Assembly (NCBI RefSeq): GCF_024345995.1
Contig: NZ_JAGQCE010000002.1
Span: 343,124-407,123 of the forward strand
Direction: 5' to 3'
Source of the DNA: Synechococcus sp. Cruz-7E5
GTDB taxonomy: Bacteria > Cyanobacteriota > Cyanobacteriia > PCC-6307 > Cyanobiaceae
Length of the DNA stretch: 64,000 nucleotides
Shown: positions 1-8,744 of the stretch, in pieces
How the letters are laid out: every line of letters starts with the position of its first letter
Numbering within the stretch: position 1 is the first letter of the stretch
Program-made: the position numbers and the translations under genes
Notes under the pieces: model-generated
Told to the model about the DNA's origin: nothing
Database searches by the model: none
The model's input: only the letters and a program-made list of their open reading frames with translations

Positions 1-212
1 GAATCATCGCCGCATCAAGACATGGATCCCAGGGCCTGGTCGCTGTTCTCATCGTCACAGCCCCGTTCTCTTAGGGTAGGGCTCTTCCGAGGACTGCTCC
101 GATTTCCCGTCTGACCCACCCAGCTCCGGGAGAGGAGCAGATCAGCCCGACCGTTTCAGGGGCCGATCCAGCCGCCTCCGGAAGCCCGGTCCAGGATTTC
201 GCCTCCTTCGGG

Positions 213-1481
213 TTGTCCGAGCCACTGCTCAAGGCCATCGCGCTCAAGGGCTACACCTGCCCGTCGCCGATCCAGGTGCAGTCGATTCCGGCTGTGCTCA
301 GCGGCCGTGATGTGATGGCCGCCGCCCAGACCGGCACCGGCAAGACGGCCGGGTTCACGTTGCCGATGCTGGAGCGCCTGCGCCACGGGCCCCATGCCCG
401 CAACAATCAGGTGCGCGCCCTTGTGCTCACTCCCACTCGCGAGCTGGCGGCCCAGGTTGCGGAGAGCGTCCAGGCCTATGGCCGCTTCCTCGACCTGCGT
501 GGCGATGTGGTGTTCGGCGGCGTCAAGGTCAACCCCCAGATGCAGCGGCTGCGCCGCGGCGCCGATGTGCTGGTGGCCACCCCCGGCCGCCTGATGGACC
601 TCTACCAGCAGAACGCGATCCGCTTCGACCGGCTCGAGATCCTGGTGCTTGATGAAGCCGATCGCATGCTCGACATGGGCTTCATCCGCGACATCCAGAA
701 GATCCTGGCCCTGCTGCCGCCCAAGCGCCAGAACCTGCTGTTCTCCGCCACCTTCAACCCCTCGATCCGCAAGCTCGCCCACGGCCTGCTCCACCAGCCC
801 GTACAGCTCCAGGCCACACCCGAGAACAGGGCGGCCCCCCTTGTGGAGCAGGTGATGCACCCCTGTGACATGGCGCGCAAGGGCGATCTGCTCTCCCACC
901 TGATCCGCAGCAACGACTGGCAGCAGGTGTTGGTGTTCTCGCGCACCAAGCACGGCGCCAACCGGCTGGCGGAACGCCTGAGCCAGGAGGGCGTGGCCGC
1001 TATGGCCATCCACGGCAACAAGAGCCAGGGTGCCCGCACCCGGGCCCTGGCCAGCTTCAAGAGCGGTGAGCTGCGGGTGCTGGTGGCCACCGATCTTGCC
1101 GCTCGCGGCCTCGACATCGAGCAGCTGCCCCATGTGGTGAACCTGGATCTTCCCAACGTGGCCGAGGACTACGTGCACCGCATCGGACGCACCGGGCGGG
1201 CCGGCCAGAGCGGCCATGCCCTCTCCCTGGTGGCTGCCGAGGAACACGAACTGCTGCGGGCGATCGAGAAAGTGATCGGCAACGCTCTGCCCCGGGCGGA
1301 GATCCCCGGCTTCGAGCCCACCATCCTGTCAGCCCCCCCCCTCGACCTCAGCGGCGGTCGCGGCAAGGGCGGCGGCCGTCGTGGTTCCGGATCCCCAGCC
1401 CCCAGACGCAACAGTCCCCGCAGCGGCTCTCCCCGCAGTCAGCCCCTCTCGCGCGAAAGCCGGCCCCGGGGTCGGGGCTGA
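213..1481 (+). CDS. DEAD-box ATP-dependent RNA helicase (RhlE-like)
   Basis: This is an RNA-unwinding superfamily-2 helicase, likely acting in ribosome assembly or mRNA turnover. Visible motifs are the Walker A AQTGTGKT, the DEAD box in [13 protein letters not shown] in LFSATF, and motif [12 protein letters not shown]. An RG/S-rich basic tail follows, as in RhlE/CsdA-type enzymes. The start given is a TTG. The conserved aromatic of the Q motif ([11 protein letters not shown]...PSPIQ) lies upstream of this TTG in the same open frame, which stays open to about base 75. Translation therefore probably begins earlier, with a CTG at 111 as the only near-cognate candidate seen. Identity is sure; the start is not. 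Confidence 0.9.
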   Translation: MSEPLLKAIALKGYTCPSPIQVQSIPAVLSGRDVMAAAQTGTGKTAGFTLPMLERLRHGPHARNNQVRALVLTPTRELAAQVAESVQAYGRFLDLRGDVVFGGVKVNPQMQRLRRGADVLVATPGRLMDLYQQNAIRFDRLEILVLDEADRMLDMGFIRDIQKILALLPPKRQNLLFSATFNPSIRKLAHGLLHQPVQLQATPENRAAPLVEQVMHPCDMARKGDLLSHLIRSNDWQQVLVFSRTKHGANRLAERLSQEGVAAMAIHGNKSQGARTRALASFKSGELRVLVATDLAARGLDIEQLPHVVNLDLPNVAEDYVHRIGRTGRAGQSGHALSLVAAEEHELLRAIEKVIGNALPRAEIPGFEPTILSAPPLDLSGGRGKGGGRRGSGSPAPRRNSPRSGSPRSQPLSRESRPRGRG

Positions 1482-1553
1482 TCAGGGGGTGGATCTGACT
1501 GACTCCAGCAACTTTCTGAGGGTTGGCAGACTCCCCAGATCTGAGCTGATTGA

Positions 1554-1667
1554 CCAGCCCGATTTCTCCCGGTGCCCGGCATCAGCTTCGCCAAGGGGAG
1601 TTTTAGTGTGCCGGCCTCAATCGACGACGACAGTCCGCTGATTCTCGACCTGTTCGAACAGCCCTGA
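1554..1667 (+). pseudogene. C-terminal relic of a Phd/VapB-type antitoxin
   Basis: The frame ending at the TGA at 1665-1667 reads GISFAKGSFSVPASIDDD followed by SPLILDLFEQP. This is the typical C-terminus of antitoxins of the Phd/YefM/VapB kind (G-x-L-x-G-x-hydrophobic-x-VP-x-D-F ... LF). An in-frame stop at 1551-1553 closes the frame upstream, and no DNA-binding N-terminus is visible. It is directly followed by a matching toxin relic, so I read it as the remains of a toxin-antitoxin operon. Family assignment is from remembered motifs. Confidence 0.55.
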
Positions 1668-1900
1668 TACGGATCTTGCTGGACACCCATGCCTTCCTCT
1701 TGGCAATAGCGGACGACGCACGGTTTGGTCCGATCAGCCGAGAGCTGATCGATTTCTGCCTGTAGGGCCTGCCGCCACCCCACCACCGCGATCCTTTCGA
1801 CCGCCTGCTCATCGCCCAGGCGATCAGCGAGGACCACACCCTCCTCAGCGCCGATGCAGTCTTCAGCTCCTACGCAGCTCAGTTTCAACCCAGCCTCTCC
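1668..1900 (+). pseudogene. Internally deleted VapC-like PIN-domain toxin relic
   Basis: Reading on from the antitoxin stop, the frame gives RILLDTHAFLLAIADDAR, the N-terminal PIN motif with its first catalytic Asp. A TAG stop follows at 1763-1765. Immediately after it comes GLPPPHHRDPFDRLLIAQA and then LLSADAVFSSY, the C-terminal PIN motifs. In intact VapC toxins about 60 residues separate these two blocks. Most of the middle is therefore deleted and one stop was gained. The 3' limit is approximate because the frame runs on toward the fmt stop. No function is expected. Confidence 0.6.
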
Positions 1901-2940
1901 CCTACAGATGCACTCAGCTGTTGGAGAAACGCCTGCCCCTCGCTGGCCCCCTTCCCCTCAAGCTGGGCCCCGCGGATCAGCAGCGGGCAACCGGCCGTGG
2001 CCACCACCACGCCAGTCCGTTCAACCAGCTCCAGCACCGTGCCGGGCGCAACTGCCGCGCTATCAGCTGAAGCCTCGCCACCAGAGGCAGCCTCCGCCGG
2101 CAGGCCCCAGCGCTCCGCTAATGCGGCTCCTTCGGGGCTGAGCTGATCGGCCAGTCGCCGAACCAGGGGTTCGGTGGCCAGCAGCTTGAGCCGCTTGCCT
2201 CTCCAGGTGGTGTGCGCGCCGGGATGCAGTCCCATCACCCGCCGATGGATGGCCAGGCACGGAGCGTTCCAGCTGATCGCATAGTCGTCCTTCTGCAGTA
2301 GCCGGGCATGGGTGAAGCCCACCTGCGGCTGGGGATCCAGGCCAAGCCGCCGCCAGCGCTCCGCCTCAGGGCCAGGACCGGCCGCGGCAATCAGGGGCAT
2401 GGCCTCCACCATCAACTGAGCGGTTAGCTGGCTCAGACGCGCCCCCAGTTGCGTCGCGTTCTCGAGCAGGCCGATCGTCAGACGCCGCTCCAGCAGCACC
2501 GGTCCTGTGTCGAGGCCTTCCTCCATGGCCATGATCCCCACGCCGGTCTCAGCGTCGCCTTCGATCAGGCACCACTGAATCGGGGCGGCGCCGCGCCAGC
2601 GGGGCAGCAGCGAACCATGCCCGTTCCAGCAGCCCAGCGGCGGCACGGCCAGCACTTCGGGGGGCAGCAGTTGTCCGAAGGCCACCACCACTGAGGCCTC
2701 TGCCCCCAGGGCCGCCAGCTTGGCCTGCAGCTCGGGTTCACGCCGGATCCTGCTGGGGGTGAACACCGGCACCCCCAGCTCCAGGGCCCGGGCCTTCACC
2801 GCCGAGGGCATCAGGGCCGCGCCGCGCCCCCGGCGGCGATCGGGCTGGCTCACCACCCCCACCAGCTCATTGCCCGCCGCCACCAGCGCCTCAAGGCTTG
2901 GCACCGCGTAGGCCGGGGTGCCCCAGAACAGGATCTTCAT
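1885..2940 (-). CDS. fmt: Methionyl-tRNA formyltransferase
   Basis: It transfers a formyl group from 10-formyl-THF to initiator Met-tRNA. The 351 residues begin with the formyltransferase fold (MKILFWGTPAYAVPSLEAL). The catalytic centre is clear: N106 and H108 in the SLLPRWRGAAPI block and D144 in EGLDTG. A C-terminal tRNA-binding domain follows. The gene ends just downstream of a toxin-antitoxin relic on the other strand. Its start lies 24 bases from the stop of the tldE gene, so it probably belongs to the tldD-tldE transcript. Confidence 0.95.
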   Translation of the reverse strand: MKILFWGTPAYAVPSLEALVAAGNELVGVVSQPDRRRGRGAALMPSAVKARALELGVPVFTPSRIRREPELQAKLAALGAEASVVVAFGQLLPPEVLAVPPLGCWNGHGSLLPRWRGAAPIQWCLIEGDAETGVGIMAMEEGLDTGPVLLERRLTIGLLENATQLGARLSQLTAQLMVEAMPLIAAAGPGPEAERWRRLGLDPQPQVGFTHARLLQKDDYAISWNAPCLAIHRRVMGLHPGAHTTWRGKRLKLLATEPLVRRLADQLSPEGAALAERWGLPAEAASGGEASADSAAVAPGTVLELVERTGVVVATAGCPLLIRGAQLEGKGASEGQAFLQQLSASVGERLG

Positions 2941-2964
2941 CCCCTGATCCTCAGGCCTCAGCCC

Positions 2965-4356
2965 TCAGGCGTCGCCGGTGATCGAGAGTTCGTCCACCCA
3001 CACCAGTGGGCAGATCCCATCGGGGGTGACCTTGGCTTGCCCCTCGAAGCCCACCAGGCCCTTGAGCACGGCGCGAATGTCGCCTGCCACGGTGGCTGCT
3101 TCGATCGAGCGGGCTTCACCACCCTGGATCAACCAGCCATCGAAGGGAAGGGAGAACGATCCCTGACTGGCCTTGACGCCGGCGTGCAGGGCCGAGAGGG
3201 AATCAATCCAGACGATGCCGTCCTGGCTGAAGCGATCGAGGTTGGCCGCTCCCGCCAGCTCGCCTGTGCTGCCCGCCGGGCCGATCTCGAACCAGTGCGG
3301 TCCCACCGACACCTTGGCACCCAGGCCGGCATGGCCGGTGGGGGGCACACCGAAGGCGCGGGCGGTGGCTTCCGAATGCAGGAAGTGCCGCAGGATGCCG
3401 CCCTCCACCAGAGGCAGCCGTGCCACGGGTGTGCCCTCACCATCGAAGCTTGTGGCGCCGATGTTGCCGGGGTGCAGACCGTTGTCGTGGATGGAGAGGA
3501 AGGGCACTGCCAGCTGGCTGCCGAGGGAGTCGCGCTGGCTGAGGCTGACGCCATCGAGCACGGCGCGGGCATTGAACAGACCGCTGAAGGCGCCGACCAG
3601 ATCGAGGAAGGCCTCTGGGCTGAACACGCAGGTGTAGCGGCCGGTGGCGATCGGGGCGTAATCGAGATGCTGGATCGTGCGTTCCGCCGCCTCTTCGATG
3701 CAGCCGGCCACGTCCAGCTGCTCGGCGCCGTAGGCCAGCCTGACGGCGCCACTGCTGCGGGGTTTGCGGCCGTCTTCCTCGGCGCGGGCGTAAAGGTAGA
3801 GGCTGGCCGTGCTCAGCTGCTGCTCGCGACAGGCCCCCTCGCTGTTGAGGTAGATCCGCTGGCTGCTGCGCTGGGCCAGACCGTTATACGGAACGGTGCT
3901 GATGGCGGGATGGCGGCCCAGCAGATCTGCTTCGGCTTGCTTGAGGGTGTCCAGCAGCTCCAGGATGCCCCTGGGTTCACTGATGGGCTGCTCCAGCTGG
4001 GCCAGGGGAGCCGTGGCCAGGGGCGAAAAACCGGGGCTGTCGTCGGGATTGCCATAGGTGCTTGCCTCACTGGCACCTGCCAGGGCGCGGGCCAGGCCAG
4101 CGGGGGAGAGATCGGAGGTGCTGGTGATGCCCACCAGACCGTCGCTGTTCCAGGCCCTGACGGTGATCGAGCTGCGCTGGGCTCCCTTGAGCTGCTTGGC
4201 TTCACCCCGGTCCACCTGCACGGAGGTGTCGGTGCTGCAGGCCGCGCCCAGGTCCCAGCGGCTCACTCCCAGTTCCTTGGCCAGGGATTGCAACTGTCCG
4301 GCCAGATCACTGGCATGAAGGGCGCTGGGGCGGGCGGTGATGATGTTGGCTCCCAT
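2965..4356 (-). CDS. TldE/PmbA-type subunit of the TldD/E metalloprotease
   Basis: This is the non-catalytic partner of TldD. In Enterobacteria the heterodimer degrades unfolded peptides and matures microcins and the CcdA antitoxin. The protein (463 aa from the ATG at 4356) has the TldD/PmbA N-terminal domain and the conserved C-terminal region, but no HExxxH motif, as expected for TldE. The start at 4356 lies two bases after the TGA of tldD, which is a tight operon arrangement. A longer upstream in-frame reading exists but would overlap tldD out of frame and looks non-coding. Confidence 0.88.
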   Translation of the reverse strand: MGANIITARPSALHASDLAGQLQSLAKELGVSRWDLGAACSTDTSVQVDRGEAKQLKGAQRSSITVRAWNSDGLVGITSTSDLSPAGLARALAGASEASTYGNPDDSPGFSPLATAPLAQLEQPISEPRGILELLDTLKQAEADLLGRHPAISTVPYNGLAQRSSQRIYLNSEGACREQQLSTASLYLYARAEEDGRKPRSSGAVRLAYGAEQLDVAGCIEEAAERTIQHLDYAPIATGRYTCVFSPEAFLDLVGAFSGLFNARAVLDGVSLSQRDSLGSQLAVPFLSIHDNGLHPGNIGATSFDGEGTPVARLPLVEGGILRHFLHSEATARAFGVPPTGHAGLGAKVSVGPHWFEIGPAGSTGELAGAANLDRFSQDGIVWIDSLSALHAGVKASQGSFSLPFDGWLIQGGEARSIEAATVAGDIRAVLKGLVGFEGQAKVTPDGICPLVWVDELSITGDA

Positions 4357-4358
4357 GA

Positions 4359-5792
4359 TCAGCGGCCCCCCACGGTGATGGTGTCCACCTTGATGTGGGG
4401 CTGGCCGACGGTCACGAAGATGCTGCCGCTTACCGAACCGCAGAAGCCCGCGGCCAGCTCCAGATCGTTGGCGCACATCGAGATGCGAGGCATCACCTCC
4501 TTGGCCTCGCCGATCAGGGTGGCCCCCTTCACCGGTTTGGTGAGCTGGCCGTCTTCGATCAGGTAGCCCTCTTCCACGGCGAAGTTGAACTGGCCGGTGG
4601 GCCCCACGCTGCCTCCCCCCATCGACTTGCAGTAGAGCCCACGGTCCACCGAGCCGATCAGCTGCTCGGGGGTATGGGGGCCGGCGGCGATGAAGGTGTT
4701 GCGCATACGGCTGGCGGCGGCGAAGTTATGGCTCTGGCGCCGCCCGCTGCCGGTGCGGGCATGGCCGGTGCGCAGCTCGCCGGCGCGGTCGGAGATGAAC
4801 CGCTGCAGCACGCCGTTCTCGATCAGCACCGTGCGCTGGGGCTCCATGCCCTCGTCGTCCATCGAGAGGCTGCCGAAGGCCCCGTCACTCAGGCCTTCAT
4901 CCACGGCGGTGACCGCCTCATGGGCGATGGTGTCGCCCACCTTGTCGGCGAAGGGGGTGGTGCCCCGCTCCACCTGGGTGGTTTCCAGCAGGTGGCCGCA
5001 GGCTTCGTGGAAGATCACCCCACCGAAGCGGTTGGCGAGTACCACGGGGTAGTTGCCGGCCTCCACGTAGTCGGCGTAGAGCATCGAGCGGGCGCTGCTG
5101 CAGAGATCGATCGCCGAGGCTTCCGCATCCCACTGGCGCAGATCGTCCGGACGGCCGGAGCTGCCGTAGCGGCGACCCAGGCTGGCGCGATGATCGCCAT
5201 CGGCCGCCAGAGCGTTGATCCCCACCGACTGGTGCAGCCGGATGTCACGGGCGAAGGTGCCGTCGCTGGCGGCCACCAGCACCTCCTGCCAGTCGCGGGC
5301 ATAGCTGCCGCGGCGGGCCTGGAGATGATCTCCGTGGCGATTGAGCAGGGCCGTGGCCTCCAGCAGCCGTGCCGTGGATTCATCCAGGCCTGGGCAGTTG
5401 CGTAACCAGTTCTCCTTGCTTGCCCCGTGGTCGCGCAGGGCGGCCAGGCCGGCGAAGCCATGGGCGCCGAAGTTGGCGCGAGTGAGGCCGAGCATGCCCA
5501 GGGCTTGATCCAGGGCTTGCAGCAGGCCGGCCTCACTCAGGTCGTTGGTGGAGACGAAGCCGTCTTTGTCGCCCAGGAAAACCCGCAGGCCAACACCGCG
5601 ACCGAAAGCCGGACTGACGTTGGTGATCCGCTCCTGCTCAGCCAGCAGCCCGATGTGGTCGGTGCTCTCGATGAACACCTCCACCAGACTGGCTCCGGCG
5701 GCCGCCCCTGCGGCCAGCACTGTTTCAAGCCGGTCACGCCAGCGTTGATCGAGGCTGTCGCCTGTCAGGGACGTGGTTGGAGTGGCGAGCAA
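4359..5792 (-). CDS. tldD: TldD metalloprotease catalytic subunit
   Basis: Zinc metalloprotease subunit of the TldD/E pair. The catalytic motif HEACGH sits at residues 262-267, preceded by the conserved FGGVIF strand. The length (477 aa) is normal for TldD. The start is a TTG at 5792; no upstream ATG fits. It is first in a tldD-tldE-fmt run with gaps of 2 and 24 bases. Cyanobacterial substrates are not known to me. Confidence 0.9.
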   Translation of the reverse strand: MLATPTTSLTGDSLDQRWRDRLETVLAAGAAAGASLVEVFIESTDHIGLLAEQERITNVSPAFGRGVGLRVFLGDKDGFVSTNDLSEAGLLQALDQALGMLGLTRANFGAHGFAGLAALRDHGASKENWLRNCPGLDESTARLLEATALLNRHGDHLQARRGSYARDWQEVLVAASDGTFARDIRLHQSVGINALAADGDHRASLGRRYGSSGRPDDLRQWDAEASAIDLCSSARSMLYADYVEAGNYPVVLANRFGGVIFHEACGHLLETTQVERGTTPFADKVGDTIAHEAVTAVDEGLSDGAFGSLSMDDEGMEPQRTVLIENGVLQRFISDRAGELRTGHARTGSGRRQSHNFAAASRMRNTFIAAGPHTPEQLIGSVDRGLYCKSMGGGSVGPTGQFNFAVEEGYLIEDGQLTKPVKGATLIGEAKEVMPRISMCANDLELAAGFCGSVSGSIFVTVGQPHIKVDTITVGGR

Positions 5793-5833
5793 GACGGGTT
5801 AAGTGAGGGGTGCCAGGCTAGCCAGGCAGAGCC

Positions 5834-6925
5834 TCAACGCACGGCGGGTTGGAACTGCTCGCTGCGGATCGGTGCCATCAGGAACAGCTTGGCCATCTCC
5901 AGCCCATTGGCCATCCAGTAGGGGAGCTTGCGCAGGGCCCTGATCGGTGCCGGGCCGCCGCTCGCATCGGCATCACTGAGGGCGGCGTTGTTGGTGACGA
6001 TCCGCTCGAGGCGCGTATAGAACTTGGGATGCTCCACGTTGAGCACCACAGGAAACACGCGCGCCGATGTTTCGTTGGTCTTGGCGATCACCATCTTGTC
6101 GTACTCGCGTGCATCCAGGCCGAGTGCCTCGTAGAACTCCTTGCGGGCCACATCGCGCACATACATGGTGGCGAACACTGCCAGCAGGAAGAAGCGGCAC
6201 CACAGCCTGGCCTGCAGTCCACGGACGGTGTCTGGCTGGGCCTTCATCAGGGCATCGAAGAAGTCGCCGTGGCGGTTCTCGTCCTGGCACCAGTTCTCGA
6301 AGAAGTTGAAGATCGGGAAGATCTTGCTCTCCGGATGCTTCTGCAGGTGGCGATAGATGGCGATGTAGCGCCAGTAGCCAATCTTCTCCGAGAGGTAGGT
6401 GGCGTAGAAGATGAACTTGGGCTTGAAGAAGGTGTATGACTTGTTGGCTGTGAGGAAGCCGAGATCCAACTGCAGGCCGAAATCACCCATCGCCTTGTTC
6501 AGGAAGCCGGCATGGCGGGCTTCATCGCGGGCCATGTGGGCAAAGCACTCAGCCAGCAGCGGATTCTTTTCCTTGATCCGGCGGCTCAGCTCCTTGTAGA
6601 GGAGGAATCCAGAGAACTCGGAGGTGCAGCTCTGCTCGAGGAACTCAACGAACACCTTGCGGGTGTCGGGATCCAGCTTGTCGGCGGCGCCCTCGAACTC
6701 CTCGTTGCGCACGAAGTGGTGGCGGTTGTAGTCCTTGCGGAACTCCTCGCAGATCGCTTCAAGCTCCTGCTCGTTGGGCCGCAGATCCATGGCGGCCATC
6801 GCCTCGAAATCCGTGGTGTAGAAGCGCGGGGTGAGGATCGTGTCCTTCACCGGCTCCTTGAAGGCCTTGGCCTCGGCGGCATTGGTGCCACGGGTGGCGG
6901 TGGGCGCAGCGACGGGGGGCACCAT
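5834..6925 (-). CDS. acsF: Mg-protoporphyrin IX monomethyl ester oxidative cyclase (aerobic, di-iron)
   Basis: It forms the isocyclic E ring of chlorophyll from Mg-protoporphyrin IX monomethyl ester, using O2, at the thylakoid or cytoplasmic membrane. It is a ferritin-like di-iron protein of 363 aa. The iron ligands are visible as E103 (SEFSGF), the EARH motif at 135-138, and the ENRH motif at 216-219. Length and sequence match cyanobacterial AcsF/CHL27/ChlA. A short inverted repeat lies in its leader. The upstream gene is the DUF2996 protein on the same strand. Confidence 0.96.
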   Translation of the reverse strand: MVPPVAAPTATRGTNAAEAKAFKEPVKDTILTPRFYTTDFEAMAAMDLRPNEQELEAICEEFRKDYNRHHFVRNEEFEGAADKLDPDTRKVFVEFLEQSCTSEFSGFLLYKELSRRIKEKNPLLAECFAHMARDEARHAGFLNKAMGDFGLQLDLGFLTANKSYTFFKPKFIFYATYLSEKIGYWRYIAIYRHLQKHPESKIFPIFNFFENWCQDENRHGDFFDALMKAQPDTVRGLQARLWCRFFLLAVFATMYVRDVARKEFYEALGLDAREYDKMVIAKTNETSARVFPVVLNVEHPKFYTRLERIVTNNAALSDADASGGPAPIRALRKLPYWMANGLEMAKLFLMAPIRSEQFQPAVR

Positions 6926-6948
6926 GCGTGCAGGACAGTGGATTGGTC

Positions 6949-6967
6949 AGCCCATCGTAGGTGGGCT
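6949..6967 (-). promoter_or_regulatory. Small hairpin between DUF2996 gene and acsF
   Basis: AGCCCA at 6949-6954 pairs with TGGGCT at 6962-6967 around a 7-base loop, 24-42 bases upstream of the acsF start codon. It could be a weak attenuator in the acsF leader, the 3' end of the preceding transcript, or chance. There is no clear U-run on the minus strand. Confidence 0.25.
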
Positions 6968-7031
6968 TTCCGCGCACCCGGCCTGGATGTAAAGCCCCCG
7001 CAGGCAGGTCGTTGCGCTTGAGGTGAGCAGT

Positions 7032-7481
7032 TCAGTTAGGGCCAAGCCACTTCTGGCTGTTGAGCCTGGAGACCACACGCGAGACCAGCAGGGCCAGGGT
7101 CGTCTTCTTCTCGTCGATCAGGAACGACTCCAGCAGGCTGGGATCGCTGCCCGTCTCCGCCAGGGCGAAGGTCTTGGCTGAGCTGATGCCGGCCTCGGTG
7201 AAACAGAGCCAGAAACGCCGGCCACCAGGGAAGGTTCCCAGCACCATCCAGCAGGGGCTGCCCACCACCGGCATCGGCCCCTGCTCAAAGCTCAGCTGGG
7301 GGGCGTCTCCGCCGAAAGCATTGATCTCCTTGATCAGGGCCGGAAGGAACAGCTGGGGGATGAATTCGCCGAACGGCTTGTCTTCTGGAGCCGGTGGCTT
7401 GACCTTGACGGCCGCCGGGGCTGGATTGCTGGCGGCGTCGGCCTTGGTGGGATTCGGTTCGGGGCTGGCGGAATCGCTCAC
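7032..7481 (-). CDS. DUF2996 family protein
   Basis: Cyanobacterial/plastid conserved protein of unknown function. The first ~35 residues are Ala/Pro/Lys-rich and look disordered. The core from PEDKPFGEFIPQLFLPAL through SLLESFLIDEKKTTLALL and the ending RLNSQKWLGPN matches my memory of DUF2996. There is no membrane segment or signal peptide, so it is likely soluble. It lies upstream of acsF on the same strand with a 106-base gap, which may or may not be co-transcribed. Confidence 0.8.
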   Translation of the reverse strand: MSDSASPEPNPTKADAASNPAPAAVKVKPPAPEDKPFGEFIPQLFLPALIKEINAFGGDAPQLSFEQGPMPVVGSPCWMVLGTFPGGRRFWLCFTEAGISSAKTFALAETGSDPSLLESFLIDEKKTTLALLVSRVVSRLNSQKWLGPN

Positions 7482-7557
7482 GGGCTGGAGCCTCAGCTCG
7501 AAACACTGCAGACGACTTTAGGCATCTCCTGTTGCGGATCTGTCCAGTTACCCAGCT

Positions 7558-8079
7558 TCACCAGTCGTCGCTTGAAGGTGTGTCCCAGCCCTCGGCGTCG
7601 CCGTTGCCGGGGCTGGGCGTTGCGGCCGCTGCTGCTGGTCCAGCCGCTGCGGCCGGTGCAGCTTCACCACTGCCGGTGCGCAGGATCCTGAAGGGCACCG
7701 AGAGGGTGGGAGGTGGGTCCTGGGGCGCGCGCTCGGGGCCCGCGTACCAAGCGGGGGCTTCCTGCCGCGCAGGCCTGGCCCGTGGCTCAGGCATTCCCTC
7801 CCAGGGTTCCGGTTCACGCCGGTCGCCGGCGCCGAAACTCTCAACTGATCGACGCCTCAGCAGCTGATCCCCCGGTTGCTGCAGGGCCAGGGCCGTGAGT
7901 CCGGCGCTCACGGCGGCTCCGCCGCTGGCGGCCAGAGCCATCCAGACCCCGATCGGCAGGGCCGGGGAGGTCCAGATCAACAGCCGCAGGCGGTTTGCGG
8001 GGGTGGGGTTCAGGGCCGCCACCAGCAGAACGACCAGCAGCGGGGCCAGCAGAGGCAGGAGCAGGAGGCGTTGCAGCAC
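7558..8079 (-). CDS. Two-TM membrane protein with long Pro/Ala-rich tail (LapA/DUF1049-like)
   Basis: The first ~65 residues hold two hydrophobic segments (LLLLPLLAPLLVVLLVAAL and ALPIGVWMALAASGGAAV) linked by a short basic loop. This is the layout of LapA/DUF1049-type inner-membrane proteins. The remaining ~105 residues are Pro/Ala/Glu-rich and probably disordered in the cytoplasm. The start is a GTG at 8079; an upstream in-frame reading continues toward the ubiX stop. It follows ubiX closely. Function is not known; the LapA link rests only on topology and composition. Confidence 0.6.
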   Translation of the reverse strand: MLQRLLLLPLLAPLLVVLLVAALNPTPANRLRLLIWTSPALPIGVWMALAASGGAAVSAGLTALALQQPGDQLLRRRSVESFGAGDRREPEPWEGMPEPRARPARQEAPAWYAGPERAPQDPPPTLSVPFRILRTGSGEAAPAAAAGPAAAAATPSPGNGDAEGWDTPSSDDW

Positions 8080-8117
8080 GGCGGGGATCAGTCCGGGAAT
8101 CAGACCGGCGGGCGGGC

Positions 8118-8741
8118 TCAGAGGCTGGCCGCGGCGGCCACCGGGCCATCCCAGCGGCGCAGGGAGCCGAGGTCGTAGCCCAGGCCATCGAACACCCGGA
8201 TCACCAGAAAGTCGACCATCTCCTCCAGGGTGGTGGGGCGGTGATACCAGGCGGGAATCGGTGGAGCGATGCGTGCACCCGCCTCCGCCAGGGCCGTGAG
8301 GTTGCGCAGGTGAACCAGGCTCCAGGGCATTTCCCGGGGGGAGATCACCAGGGGCCGTCCCTCCTTGAGGTGTACATCGGCCACCCGCTCCACCAGATCG
8401 AGGGCCACGCCGCTGGCGATCCGCCCCACCGTTCCCATGCTCGCCGGCAGGATCACCATGCCGCGGGTGCGAAAGCTGCCACTGGCGATCGCCGCCGCCT
8501 GATCGTTCCAGCGGTGACAGCGCAGCTGGCCTGTTGCCACGCCAGTGCGATCCCGCCAGAAGCGGGCCTGGAGGTCGGGTTCGGCTGGAATGCGAACCCC
8601 CTGCTCTGCCAGCCAGACCCCCAAGGCACCGCGACTGGCCACCAGCTCAACCGTTTCACCGGCCTCCAGCAGCAACTGCAGACCCCGCTCCGCCAGCGGC
8701 ATGGCGGAGGCACCCGTTACCGCCAGTACCACCGGATCCAT
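8118..8741 (-). CDS. ubiX: Flavin prenyltransferase UbiX
   Basis: It makes the prenylated FMN cofactor used by UbiD decarboxylases, which in cyanobacteria serve plastoquinone-type quinone synthesis. The 207-aa flavoprotein shows the N-terminal TGAS loop, the PASMGT motif, and the family block DVHLKEGRPLVISPRE followed by HLRNLTALAEAG. It starts 4 bases after the stop of the RNase II-family gene, so both are likely on one transcript. No ubiD is seen in this window. Confidence 0.93.
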   Translation of the reverse strand: MDPVVLAVTGASAMPLAERGLQLLLEAGETVELVASRGALGVWLAEQGVRIPAEPDLQARFWRDRTGVATGQLRCHRWNDQAAAIASGSFRTRGMVILPASMGTVGRIASGVALDLVERVADVHLKEGRPLVISPREMPWSLVHLRNLTALAEAGARIAPPIPAWYHRPTTLEEMVDFLVIRVFDGLGYDLGSLRRWDGPVAAAASL

Positions 8742-8744
8742 CGC

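Noticed and set aside
3037..4566. 509-codon open frame on the plus strand
   Set aside because: Antisense to tldE/tldD, which carry clear family motifs; the long frame reflects GC-rich third positions.
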